From Bacteroidota bacterium (GTDB lineage: Bacteria > Bacteroidota > Bacteroidia > Chitinophagales > Chitinophagaceae): 13,373 nt of DNA. A program made the translations under genes and the position numbers. How positions within the stretch are numbered: position 1 is the first letter of the stretch; every line of letters begins with the position of its first letter. The stretch spans positions 1 through 13,373 of the forward strand of contig JAEZZY010000014.1 in assembly GCA_023418315.1 (NCBI GenBank). The letters are read 5' to 3'. Positions 6,586 through 13,333 of this stretch are shown here, one piece after another. The notes beneath the pieces were generated by a model. The model was not told the DNA's origin. It ran no database searches and saw only the letters and a program-made list of their open reading frames with translations.

Positions 6586-6951
6586 TCAATTAATTTTTTC
6601 TTCGGCAGTAAGCATTGCATTCATCTTAAACAAATCCCGCTCGCCTGCAAAGCGTGCATTCACCGACAAAGCGCCATCGGCATCCGCCCATTCCAGATGA
6701 ATCATAGGGCTTACATCCGGAGTAATCAATTGTAAAAATTTCACCTGCGCCGCTTGCCGTATTTGTAATTTTTTATTCGTTACCGATTCCATCACCTCTT
6801 TTATTATCTGCATCATGCACACGCCCGGCACTACCGGCTGTCCGGGAAAATGACCTTTGAAAATGGCATGATCCGCATGAAACAGAATTTTGCCTTCCCA
6901 TTTATTTTCGCCCTGTACGGTGTCGCTAAGCGTATAAAAATCATTCATCAT
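6586..6951 (-). CDS. FabZ-like hot-dog protein lacking the catalytic acid
   Basis: This 121-residue protein matches the 3-hydroxyacyl-ACP dehydratase (FabZ/FabA) superfamily. The active-site block GHFPGQPVVPGV at 33-44 gives catalytic His34. The acid that completes the FabZ/FabA site (Glu or Asp) sits 14 residues after the His; here that position is Gln48 in VCMMQIIKE. Dehydration by the standard mechanism is therefore doubtful, and it may bind acyl chains, act as a partner subunit or use a nearby residue such as Glu52. It is shorter than FabZ (about 150), lacking part of the N-terminus. The start overlaps the preceding lipoprotein gene by 11 bases; a second Met follows the first directly. 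The context with LolA and a lipoprotein resembles flexirubin or aryl-polyene clusters, where such dehydratases shape the acyl chain. Confidence 0.82.
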   Translation of the reverse strand: MMNDFYTLSDTVQGENKWEGKILFHADHAIFKGHFPGQPVVPGVCMMQIIKEVMESVTNKKLQIRQAAQVKFLQLITPDVSPMIHLEWADADGALSVNARFAGERDLFKMNAMLTAEEKIN

Positions 6952-7588
6952 TCTGTGTTTCTATTTGGGTGAGCCGGATGGTAAAATTAGCTTTATGATG
7001 GGTAAAAACAAGCGCTTGCGGCAAATCGGCAGTCCTGTTTTTTTCGCCCAGCTGAATGGTTATTACTTTTCGTTTTCCCGCATTTTCTATCCTGCGGAGC
7101 GTATCTCTTTGCGAAATATAATAGGCGTATCCTTTCCCCAGCGTGAAACGGTCATAATCCTCTCCTTCTTTGGTGAAATGGCGTTCGGTAGAGACCTCCA
7201 ATTTATTCATGAGCAGCAGCTCCATGTCTTTTTGCAACAGCTTCACTAAGGCGGATTTGTTTAATTGCGGAATGATTTGATGGATGGTAAAATGCTGCTG
7301 TTTATCCCATTCAAAATCAAAAAAACTTAACCCCATTTCATTTTGAAAAACCACTCTGGTGCTGCTATCTTCCATGTTCTTGAACAATAACAGCCCGCTC
7401 AGGTGAAATTTCTTCAACAAAAACCTCCCATCCACCATGCAGCGGTACAATTCTTTTTCAAAAACCGGTTGAAAGCGCATTGCCGAGGGGGCTGTATCCC
7501 TTGCCACGAGGCTTTTATAGGGATGAGCACAAGAAAAAAACAACAATGAAAAAAGCAGAAAACTACTTAACCTTAAACAAAGCTTCAT
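6941..7588 (-). CDS. Outer-membrane-type lipoprotein in LolA operon (LolB/DUF3261-like?)
   Basis: The 215-residue product starts with a lipoprotein signal: MKLCLRL, a hydrophobic run, then FFSC with the probable lipidated Cys20. The mature part has a pattern of beta strands and a short amphipathic helix: LSGLLLFKNMED, VVFQNEMGLSFFDFEWD, then LNKSALVKLLQKDMELLLM. This recalls LolB-type lipid-binding folds, although I cannot name the family with certainty. Aryl-polyene clusters carry a small lipoprotein (DUF3261) beside their LolA, and this gene occupies the same place, so it may receive cargo from the LolA-like protein at the outer membrane. That role is inference from context. It overlaps lolA by 26 bases upstream and the FabZ-like gene by 11 bases downstream. 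Confidence 0.75.
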   Translation of the reverse strand: MKLCLRLSSFLLFSLLFFSCAHPYKSLVARDTAPSAMRFQPVFEKELYRCMVDGRFLLKKFHLSGLLLFKNMEDSSTRVVFQNEMGLSFFDFEWDKQQHFTIHQIIPQLNKSALVKLLQKDMELLLMNKLEVSTERHFTKEGEDYDRFTLGKGYAYYISQRDTLRRIENAGKRKVITIQLGEKNRTADLPQALVFTHHKANFTIRLTQIETQNDE

Positions 7589-8198
7589 GGAGCGGAATAT
7601 TATGCTTTGTGTTGGTAAAATACATATCGGTAAGATCGCCGCCGTTTTCCTTCATCGTGAGGCGCGTTACGTCAAATCCTTTTTTGCTGAGATACACGTC
7701 TATGTTTTGAAACAATTTTTTCATCTCCGAAGTAGTGGGTGAAAGCGACACTAAATAGTCTTGCGCATTTTCATACACCGTAGCTTTAAAGTCGGGATTG
7801 TGCAACACCGTGCCGCGCATACAATCCATCATGATGCGGTTTACAGACTGCATGGTTTTATTATTTTTCGTATTCACCTTGCTGGTTTTCTGTTCGTCTT
7901 TCACTAGGATTTGCCCTTTGTTCATGATCAGCAAATAACTATAGGGAGCAGTGTATTCTATGCGCACTTTATCTTCTTTCATGAAATAAAACTTGCCTTT
8001 CGATTTTATTTTTTCGGCTAAGAGCACCATGTTTTTGGTTTGCGAAAGATCGCTGCTGATGGTGGTAACGGAAGCATTCGTCTTTGCCAGTGCCGATTGA
8101 AAAGCGGTTGCATTTTTTACTTCCGTAAAACCTTTGGGCTGTGCGAAAACAGCTGAAGCCAGAAGCAAACAAAAGAAGATACCAAATAATTTATTCAT
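7563..8198 (-). CDS. LolA-like periplasmic carrier protein
   Basis: This 211-residue protein has a cleavable signal peptide (MNKLFGIFF through SAVFA, cut before Gln20). The mature sequence has the LolA pattern: an N-terminal helix (TAFQSALAKTNASVTTISSDLSQ), then strands including SKGKFYFMKEDKVRIEYTAPYSYLLIMNKGQILVKD. The run GKFYF...RIEY...P..YLLI..GQ is the classic LolA core. LolA proteins ferry lipoproteins across the periplasm; relatives in aryl-polyene and flexirubin clusters probably carry the pigment lipid instead. The frame stays open 12 codons further upstream, but ATG 8198 gives a proper signal peptide and overlaps the deacetylase stop by eight bases, typical of coupled genes. It is probably a dedicated paralogue, given its setting, not the housekeeping lolA. 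Confidence 0.85.
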   Translation of the reverse strand: MNKLFGIFFCLLLASAVFAQPKGFTEVKNATAFQSALAKTNASVTTISSDLSQTKNMVLLAEKIKSKGKFYFMKEDKVRIEYTAPYSYLLIMNKGQILVKDEQKTSKVNTKNNKTMQSVNRIMMDCMRGTVLHNPDFKATVYENAQDYLVSLSPTTSEMKKLFQNIDVYLSKKGFDVTRLTMKENGGDLTDMYFTNTKHNIPLHEALFKVK

Positions 8199-8901
8199 AA
8201 GCTGGTAGATCAAGCAATTTATCCAAACGCACAAAACTATATCCTTTTTGGCGCAGGCTTATAATCAATTCTGTTAAGATATTTCGGGTAATGCCCATGC
8301 TATCATGTAGCAAAAGAATATCGCCGCCTTTCGTTTTTTGCAAAATGCGCGCCAGAAGTTTCTTCGGGTCTTTGGCGGCGGTGTCAAAACTGCGTACACT
8401 CCAGCCTATAGAATACATTCCGCTTTGCCGAATAGCTTTAGCAAGATTAGGATTGGTTACGCCATAGGGCGGACGAAAAAACTTCATGCGCACACCGACA
8501 ATTTTTTCTACTGCTGCATTTGCTTCCTTTATTTCTGCTTTCATTTTTGCAGCACTTTGCCAGTCGAAATTAAACCCATGATGAAAACTATGGTTGCCTA
8601 TAAGATGTCCTTCTTCTTGCCATCTACGCACCACTTCGGGATGATGCAAGGCATTTTTGCCGATGGTAAAAAAAACGGCGGGTACATTTTGTTCTTTCAG
8701 TATATCTAAAATAGCATTTGTTTCCTGCGCCGGGCCATCATCAAAACTAAGCGAAATCCATTGTTCATTTTTTCCCCTATGAAAAGAACGGGTGTAAAAA
8801 TTCCATTGAATATAGATAGCACCCAAAACCAATAGCGAAAGGTACAGCAATGTAAAAATCGCCAACGGCCATAGGCTGCAATTTTTCAAAAACATCAGCA
8901 T
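8191..8901 (-). CDS. Membrane-anchored polysaccharide deacetylase (NodB/CE4 family)
   Basis: The product is a carbohydrate-esterase-4 domain behind N-terminal membrane helix or helices. Numbering from an in-frame TTG at 8958 (255 residues), the motifs are SFDDGP with Asp73 and Asp74, the zinc-binding GNHSFHH with His123 and His127, FRPPYG at 161-166, WSVRSFDT with Asp192, and LLLHDS with His218. All catalytic and metal positions are present, so an active metal-dependent N- or O-deacetylase is likely, acting on a glycan or glycolipid at the membrane. I prefer ATG 8901 (236 residues, one anchor helix) because TTG starts are rarer and the ATG start still keeps a basic residue before the helix; TTG 8958 would add a second hydrophobic segment. 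An in-frame TAA blocks anything longer. It follows the DUF423 gene closely and overlaps lolA. Confidence 0.85.
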   Translation of the reverse strand: MLMFLKNCSLWPLAIFTLLYLSLLVLGAIYIQWNFYTRSFHRGKNEQWISLSFDDGPAQETNAILDILKEQNVPAVFFTIGKNALHHPEVVRRWQEEGHLIGNHSFHHGFNFDWQSAAKMKAEIKEANAAVEKIVGVRMKFFRPPYGVTNPNLAKAIRQSGMYSIGWSVRSFDTAAKDPKKLLARILQKTKGGDILLLHDSMGITRNILTELIISLRQKGYSFVRLDKLLDLPAYE

Positions 8902-8985
8902 TGTGTATAAAACCGATGCAATCAAATAAATGAACGTAGTATAGATAAAAGGTCGCAATGTTTATAGCTTGAAGGAAAAAACCGA

Positions 8986-9381
8986 TCAACTTTCTTTTTT
9001 CAAAACAGCTATGAGCAGCCATATCCATCCTAACACAAAAAATACACCGCCTATAGGAGTAAGAATACCCAACCCTCCCAAGCCTACTTGTCCTTCTATC
9101 TTCAATGCAATCATGGTATATAGGGAGCCGCTGAATAATAAAATGCCGATGATAAAAAACCACGCGGCGAGCCGGATTCGCTTGTTTGCAAAAAAATGAG
9201 CGAGGATGCCGGTGGCTATCAATGCAAAACTGTGGTACATCTGATACCGAACGGCGGTTTCAAAAACCACTTGCTGCTGTGCAGCTTCCAGCGCTTGCTT
9301 TAACGCATGTGCGCCGAATGCGCCGATGATGACGGATAAAGCTGCAAAAAAAATACCCGCTGTAAGTGCTGTTTTATTCAT
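8986..9381 (-). CDS. DUF423 family inner-membrane protein (YgdD-like)
   Basis: This 131-residue protein is made of four hydrophobic helices, at roughly 6-25, 46-66, 70-92 and 104-127. The family signature GAFGAHALK is at 21-29, YQMYHSFALI at about 46-55, and the closing LTPIGGVFFVLGW near 106-118. DUF423 proteins (YgdD/YwdK) are widespread and their biochemical function is not known. The start codon overlaps the shikimate kinase stop as ATGA, so it is translationally coupled, but a good promoter sequence 20 bases before it suggests it is also transcribed on its own. Confidence 0.92.
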   Translation of the reverse strand: MNKTALTAGIFFAALSVIIGAFGAHALKQALEAAQQQVVFETAVRYQMYHSFALIATGILAHFFANKRIRLAAWFFIIGILLFSGSLYTMIALKIEGQVGLGGLGILTPIGGVFFVLGWIWLLIAVLKKES

Positions 9382-9896
9382 GATGTTTTTAAAATTGGGG
9401 CAAAGGTAGCAAGAGATAATCCTTCCACTTCAAAAATATGGTGGGCTTGCTCATAAAATTGCCTGCGTGCAGCAAGCATTGTTTGGAGTCGTAGGCGAAG
9501 ATCATCGGCATGTTCTTTCAGTAGCGGCCTGTCGGATATTTCTTTTCTTATTTGCTCGAACAAGGTATCTATAGAGGCTTTTAAGTAAATGACCGTGCCG
9601 GCATTTTTCATCAATTTTATATTATCATGAAAGCAAGGTGCGCCGCCGCCGAGGCTCACCACGGCTTTTGTTTTTTCGGCTATGATTTGCCGGATGGCTT
9701 CCTGCTCTTTCTGCCGGAAGTAGGCTTCGCCTTTTTTATCAAAAATTTCCGGGATTATAGTGCCTTCCTTGCTTTGGATGATTTGGTCGGTATCGCACCT
9801 TTCCAGTTGGTATTCCTGCGCTATTTGCTGCGCCCAGTGCGTTTTTCCACACCCGGGCATACCGATAAGGAAGAGTAGGTCAGATGTTTTTTTCAT
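9378..9896 (-). CDS. aroK: Shikimate kinase
   Basis: The 172-residue product phosphorylates shikimate with ATP, the fifth step of chorismate synthesis, in the cytoplasm. The Walker A loop GMPGCGKTH is at 12-20. The shikimate and Mg2+ site CDTDQ has Asp35 and Asp37, followed by YFRQKE with Arg61 and the glycine-rich substrate loop SLGGGAP at 81-87. The lid segment SDRPLL at 121-126 carries the ATP-binding Arg. Length is normal. It overlaps the end of cinA by 17 bases and the start of the DUF423 gene by four, which places it in a coupled operon. No other aromatic-pathway gene is nearby. Confidence 0.96.
   Translation of the reverse strand: MKKTSDLLFLIGMPGCGKTHWAQQIAQEYQLERCDTDQIIQSKEGTIIPEIFDKKGEAYFRQKEQEAIRQIIAEKTKAVVSLGGGAPCFHDNIKLMKNAGTVIYLKASIDTLFEQIRKEISDRPLLKEHADDLRLRLQTMLAARRQFYEQAHHIFEVEGLSLATFAPILKTS
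9401..9434 (-). promoter_or_regulatory. Promoter inside aroK driving DUF423 and downstream genes
   Basis: On the minus strand TTTG (9434-9431) is followed after 22 bases by TACCTTTG (9408-9401), close to the Bacteroidota -33/-7 pattern. The -7 box ends 19 bases before the DUF423 ATG. It lies within the last codons of aroK, so it would separate expression of DUF423 and the deacetylase-LolA group from aroK and cinA. Confidence 0.6.
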
Positions 9897-11124
9897 TGAT
9901 AAATTTCCAGATGGTGAGCAATGCCATTTGTAAGGCTATTTCTTTATTTCGGATACGGTCGTAGGGAAAATAATATTTTTTAGCAAAGGTTTTAGCACCA
10001 TTGGTTACCGCCATCCATACTGTGCCGGCATCGGGCACGCCGGTGCTGAGCCATCCGGTGATACCGAAACCTATATCGGTATGCAGCAAGTGGCGCACAC
10101 GCTCTGCCATTTGCCTGGCTATGGCTTCGCTCACTTCGCCTTCTGTGAGGATATCTTGTTCCGGAATATTTAACACAATGGATTTTACGGACGCGTCATA
10201 GCTAACGATGCTTCCCATGAAATAGCGCGAAGAGCCGTCCACCTGCGTGAGGGTATGCCCTATGTAGCCGCCGGTGCAGCTTTCGGCAAGCGCCAGTGTT
10301 TTATGCTGTTGGGTAAATTGTTTTTGCAGGATTCTTTCAAAAGGTTCATCCTTTAATGTGATGAAATATTCCGGTATCCGTTCTTTTATAAGTTGCAGAT
10401 ATTTTTCGGTTTCGGCTATGAGCTGTGCTTCATCAGTGCCTCTTGCCGTGAGGCGCAATTTCAAAATCCAGTTGGCAGGAAGATAAGCCAGGCGAATATA
10501 GGGCGGCAGCGATGCTTCAATATCGGCAATGCGCTCTGCAAGGAAACTTTCTCCCAAGCCTGCGGTCATGATGTGGCGGTGAATGATTTTTTCGGAAGAA
10601 TGATGGTGGTGAAGCCTCGGTAACACTCCTTCTTCCATAATAGCCATCATTTCATGTGGTACGCCGGGCAGAGAAACGATGACGACCCCATCTTTTTCAA
10701 ACCACATACCGGGTGCGGTACCTTTTGCATTTTGCAGCACGATGCAGTTGTCCGGCACTTCCGCTTGACGCATGTTGCGCTCCAGCAAGGGTAAGTTTCT
10801 TCGGGAAAATATTTTTTTCACATTCTCTAACGCTTTTTCATCCACTACCATTTTCCCACCGAAATAATCGCATAGCAAAGGCTTGGTGATGTCATCTGCC
10901 GTAGGCCCCAGTCCGCCGGTAAGTAAAACGAGCCCCGCATCGCATTGAGCATTTTTTAGGGCATGTATAATATCGTCTTTTATATCGCCCACAGCCATTC
11001 TCCGTATCACTTCTATGCCTGCTTCATTAAGGCGCTGCGCCATCCAAGCGGAGTTGGTATCAATGGTTTGCCCTATCAGCAACTCATCGCCTATGGTAAT
11101 GATGATGGCTTTATTATTTTTCAT
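9880..11124 (-). CDS. cinA: CinA family nicotinamide-nucleotide amidohydrolase
   Basis: This 414-residue two-domain protein has an N-terminal MoCF-like domain (COG1058). GDELLIGQTIDTNS is at 12-25, TGGLGPTADDITK at 69-81, and PGVPHEM at 153-159. After a linker domain, the C-terminal PncC-type amidohydrolase shows AESCTGG at 280-286 with nucleophile Ser282, SYDASVKS with the general-base Lys324, and GITG at 364-367. The family cleaves nicotinamide mononucleotide (NMN deamidase) and, in the full-length form, ADP-ribose, recycling pyridine nucleotides; the older name refers to competence in pneumococcus. The usual GITGIAGPxGGT stretch reads GITGWLSTGVPDAGT, a modest variant. It starts where the thioesterase stops (TAATG overlap) and overlaps aroK downstream. 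Confidence 0.95.
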   Translation of the reverse strand: MKNNKAIIITIGDELLIGQTIDTNSAWMAQRLNEAGIEVIRRMAVGDIKDDIIHALKNAQCDAGLVLLTGGLGPTADDITKPLLCDYFGGKMVVDEKALENVKKIFSRRNLPLLERNMRQAEVPDNCIVLQNAKGTAPGMWFEKDGVVIVSLPGVPHEMMAIMEEGVLPRLHHHHSSEKIIHRHIMTAGLGESFLAERIADIEASLPPYIRLAYLPANWILKLRLTARGTDEAQLIAETEKYLQLIKERIPEYFITLKDEPFERILQKQFTQQHKTLALAESCTGGYIGHTLTQVDGSSRYFMGSIVSYDASVKSIVLNIPEQDILTEGEVSEAIARQMAERVRHLLHTDIGFGITGWLSTGVPDAGTVWMAVTNGAKTFAKKYYFPYDRIRNKEIALQMALLTIWKFINEKNI

Positions 11125-11543
11125 TAGTTGTCGTTTTTAAAATAAAGGGCTAATCGTACTTTTAAAACATCCGGCATATTGATTTTCCGTTTGGCTTGGC
11201 TATCATAAAACACAAGCGTCGTAATACCTTTGTTCAGCAATTGCCCTTTTTCATTATAAATCTCCGTATGGAATTTTATTTTGGAACTTTCGGGTAATTC
11301 TTTCAAAATCGTTTTCACGGTAAGTAAGTCATCATAATAAGCCGGACGGAAATATTGCGCATTCATTTCCACTACAGGCATCATCACTCCGGCTTCTTCT
11401 AATTCTTTATAGGTAAAGCCCAGTTCGCGAATGGCTTCCGCTCTTCCTGATTCGTAATACAAGGCATAATAACCGTAATAGAGATAACCCATCTGATCGG
11501 TCTCTCCGTAGCGAACGCGGATATGGGTGGTGTGTGTGTACAT
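11124..11543 (-). CDS. YbgC/4HBT-type acyl-CoA thioesterase
   Basis: The 139-residue hot-dog thioesterase carries the motif VRYGETDQMGYLYYGYY at 10-26, with Asp16 as the catalytic residue of the YbgC/FadM group. YYESGRAEAIRELG follows on the central helix and FRPAYYDDLL at about 65-74. The substrate is probably a short- or medium-chain acyl-CoA, cytoplasmic; this is family knowledge. Most relatives I recall have Asn where Tyr25 stands in YYGYYALYYE, a minor oddity. ATG 11543 is supported by the conserved MYTHxTxIRVRYGETDQMG start. The initiation region is strange: ten C directly before the ATG, 8-bp tandem repeats before those, and a CA run inside codons 2-5. The gene then couples to cinA by a one-base stop/start overlap. 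Confidence 0.9.
   Translation of the reverse strand: MYTHTTHIRVRYGETDQMGYLYYGYYALYYESGRAEAIRELGFTYKELEEAGVMMPVVEMNAQYFRPAYYDDLLTVKTILKELPESSKIKFHTEIYNEKGQLLNKGITTLVFYDSQAKRKINMPDVLKVRLALYFKNDN
11530..11540 (-). repeat. CA dinucleotide run in codons 2-5 of thioesterase
   Basis: On the minus strand the codons right after ATG read TACACACACACC, five AC units. The run is short, but with the adjacent poly-C it makes a second slippage-prone tract, and here a gain or loss of one unit would shift the reading frame. Confidence 0.6.
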
Positions 11544-11553
11544 GGGGGGGGGG
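11544..11553 (-). repeat. Poly-C tract (10) directly before a start codon
   Basis: Ten consecutive C on the minus strand end at the base before the thioesterase ATG. This is the longest homopolymer of C or G I see in the window. It occupies the position normally important for ribosome access. Such tracts gain or lose units by polymerase slippage, so this length may vary among cells or be a sequencing artefact. Confidence 0.9.
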
Positions 11554-11592
11554 ATTGGTTGATTGGTTGATTGGTTGATAAGTTGATAAGTG
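11554..11592. repeat. 8-bp tandem repeat, five units
   Basis: On the plus strand there are three perfect ATTGGTTG units (11554-11577), then ATAAGTTG and a shortened ATAAGTG. The repeat fills most of the 68-base gap between the SDR stop and the thioesterase start. It is not a CRISPR: units are 8 bases and have no spacers. Confidence 0.9.
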
Positions 11593-11611
11593 ATAGGTGT
11601 GATTTTGAATT

Positions 11612-12379
11612 TTAAATTTCCTCCTTATCGTTTCGCACCATATACACCGCATTTGCTTGTGCGGTGCAGGTTATCGTAAGATCATTAATACAAACATGAG
11701 CGGGAAGATGGGCGCAATACCATGCCGTGTCGGCTATGTCTTCGGCTTTTAGCGGTTGGATGTTTTCATACACTTTCTTAGCCCGCTCCGCATCTCCTTT
11801 AAAACGCACAAGCGAAAATTCCGTTTCCGCCATGCCGGGATGAATAGCGGTTAGTTTTATTTTATAGGGAAGTAAATCAATCCGCATAGACTGACTGAGT
11901 GCATCCACCGCATGTTTGGTAGCGCAATAAATATTACCGTTTTGATAAGCCATTTTAGCAGCGGTAGAGCCTATATTGATAATATGCGGCGTCTTTGATT
12001 TTTTCAGCAGAGGCAATGCGGCTTTGGTTACATAAAGCAATCCCTTCACATTGGTGTCTATCATCACATCCCAGTCTTCTTCGTCCCCTTCATCTATAGG
12101 CGCCATGCCCGATGCCAGTCCGGCGTTATTTACTAAAATATCAATCGCATCTATGGAGAGTGTGTTGAATGCCTGTTGCACTTGCTGTTTATCACGCACA
12201 TCAAAAGTCAAAATAATTACCTCCGCGCCTTCTTGCTTTTCCAATAATTCTTTCAAGGCTTTTAATCGTTCCAAGCGCCTGCCGGCAAGGATAAGACGGT
12301 ATGAACCTGTTGCAAATTTTTTGGCTATGGCTTCTCCGAAACCCGCTGTAGCGCCTGTGATAAAAATGGTTTTTTTCAT
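11612..12379 (-). CDS. SDR family oxidoreductase (YdfG-like)
   Basis: The 255-residue product is a classical short-chain dehydrogenase. The cofactor loop GATAGFGEA is at 9-17, and LAGRRLERL just after the second strand favours NADP(H). NNAG is at 84-87, the catalytic Ser138 is in NIGSTA, and Tyr151 and Lys155 are in YCATK, followed by HPGMAETEF at about 180-188. The sequence layout is closest to YdfG-type enzymes that reduce 3-hydroxy acids or malonic semialdehyde, but SDR substrates cannot be read from sequence with confidence. It begins 116 bases after an exact -7 promoter box, giving a long leader. An AAGGAGG in its last codons is too far from the next start to be a ribosome site. Confidence 0.92.
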   Translation of the reverse strand: MKKTIFITGATAGFGEAIAKKFATGSYRLILAGRRLERLKALKELLEKQEGAEVIILTFDVRDKQQVQQAFNTLSIDAIDILVNNAGLASGMAPIDEGDEEDWDVMIDTNVKGLLYVTKAALPLLKKSKTPHIINIGSTAAKMAYQNGNIYCATKHAVDALSQSMRIDLLPYKIKLTAIHPGMAETEFSLVRFKGDAERAKKVYENIQPLKAEDIADTAWYCAHLPAHVCINDLTITCTAQANAVYMVRNDKEEI

Positions 12380-12494
12380 CTGAAAAATGATTAGTGCTTA
12401 TGAATGGTCGGATGGCTTCCCTATGCTGTTTCGCATTTTTATAGGCTACGCCATCTTGTATGATTTCCTGCAACCTTATAATTCGATTGACAGA

Positions 12495-12502
12495 CAAAAG
12501 TA
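12495..12502 (-). promoter_or_regulatory. -7 promoter box upstream of the SDR gene
   Basis: The minus strand reads TACTTTTG, an exact TAnnTTTG match, in the 159-base gap between the DUF3108 stop and the SDR start. It implies a leader of about 110 bases. No clear -33 element is visible. The leader contains no gene I can support. Confidence 0.45.
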
Positions 12503-12538
12503 ATTTTTAAAGAAGAAAAAGCGCGGCTGCCTATAGTA

Positions 12539-13333
12539 TTATCTTTTCTTCACCAAGGCCTTCATCGGATTTTTGAGGTTGCTATAGCCCATCAAATCTA
12601 CCTTGATGCTGCCGATGACAATGGGGCTATCCACCCGCACGGGGATATGGTTGTCGTCATCCGTAACCCATACGGTCATTTTATCGCCGTCTTTAAAAAT
12701 GGTACCGGAGATCAGCAGCGGTTTTATTTTTATGGTATTGAATGTGCCGTATTTTGTTTTTATTCGTTCCTTGCCCATGTACTGAACGTATAAATGATAC
12801 ACCTGGTCATCCAAAAACATAGTGAAAGGAATTTTAGCGCCGGGGCGGTATTTATCATACTCTATATTACGGGCATAATAGATACTGGAAAGCACGTCCT
12901 GCACGCATTTCGGCGCTGTAAAGGTTTTATCTTCCGTATATACGCGTTGTGCCTCTCTGTCAAATTTCGCCAAGGAAGTAAATTGAATATCGCCCTCATG
13001 CACCTTTCTTGAAAACTTCATAGGCAGCATCGTTTCTTTGTCTATCCAGGTTTCATATTTATCATTCACCTTATAAAACCATTCATAGGATTTCAATGTT
13101 TTTCCATCACCTACTACATGATATACTTCCCGTCCGTTAAGCTTTCCGTCGTATATGGTAAAATTGGCTATGCCCGCCGTAACCCATAGCATACTCATGT
13201 TGTAATAGACTTTGTAGGTAATTTTTTCACCGGCTTTAAAGGAGGTGTTGTTCAATCCGCAAAAATCATTTTGAGCATAGGAAGAAAGCGAGGAAGACAA
13301 GAAAAGCATTCCTATAATAAAGCATTTTTTCAG
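12539..13333 (-). CDS. DUF3108 domain-containing secreted protein, apparent CTG start
   Basis: The protein is an envelope protein of the DUF3108 family, common in Bacteroidota and of unknown biochemical role. After the signal peptide come FKAGEKITYKVYYNMSMLWVTAGIANF, the beta-rich core with EWFYKVNDKYETWID, MLPMKFSRKVHEGD, and the C-terminal TVWVTDDDNHIPVRVDSPIVIGSIKVDLM, all characteristic. The first ATG (13309) gives MLFLSSSLSSYAQ, a signal peptide with no basic residues. Eight codons upstream, CTG at 13333 begins LKKCFIIGMLFLSS, a normal signal peptide if CTG is read as Met. An in-frame TGA at 13337-13339 blocks anything longer, and no ATG, GTG or TTG lies between. I therefore extend to CTG, but ATG 13309 remains possible. 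A frame ending with that TGA (13337-13373) may be the tail of an upstream gene. Confidence 0.8.
   Translation of the reverse strand: MKKCFIIGMLFLSSSLSSYAQNDFCGLNNTSFKAGEKITYKVYYNMSMLWVTAGIANFTIYDGKLNGREVYHVVGDGKTLKSYEWFYKVNDKYETWIDKETMLPMKFSRKVHEGDIQFTSLAKFDREAQRVYTEDKTFTAPKCVQDVLSSIYYARNIEYDKYRPGAKIPFTMFLDDQVYHLYVQYMGKERIKTKYGTFNTIKIKPLLISGTIFKDGDKMTVWVTDDDNHIPVRVDSPIVIGSIKVDLMGYSNLKNPMKALVKKR

Noticed and set aside
8199..8234. Twelve-codon N-terminal extension of the LolA-like protein
   Set aside because: It would bury the signal peptide; ATG 8198 gives a normal one and a typical short operon overlap.
11554..11592. Possible CRISPR array
   Set aside because: Units are 8 bases long, directly adjacent and without spacers.
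11618..11627. Perfect AAGGAGG Shine-Dalgarno-like sequence on the minus strand
   Set aside because: It encodes the last residues of the SDR and lies about 75 bases from the next start codon, too far for a ribosome site.
11407..11652. Open frame on the minus strand running through the octamer repeat and poly-C
   Set aside because: It overlaps the SDR end and the thioesterase in another frame and its product looks like repeat translation; it matters only if the poly-C length changes.
12201..12497. 98-codon minus-strand frame from a TTG in the SDR leader
   Set aside because: Two thirds of it lie inside the well-supported SDR gene in a different frame, and the unique part resembles nothing known.
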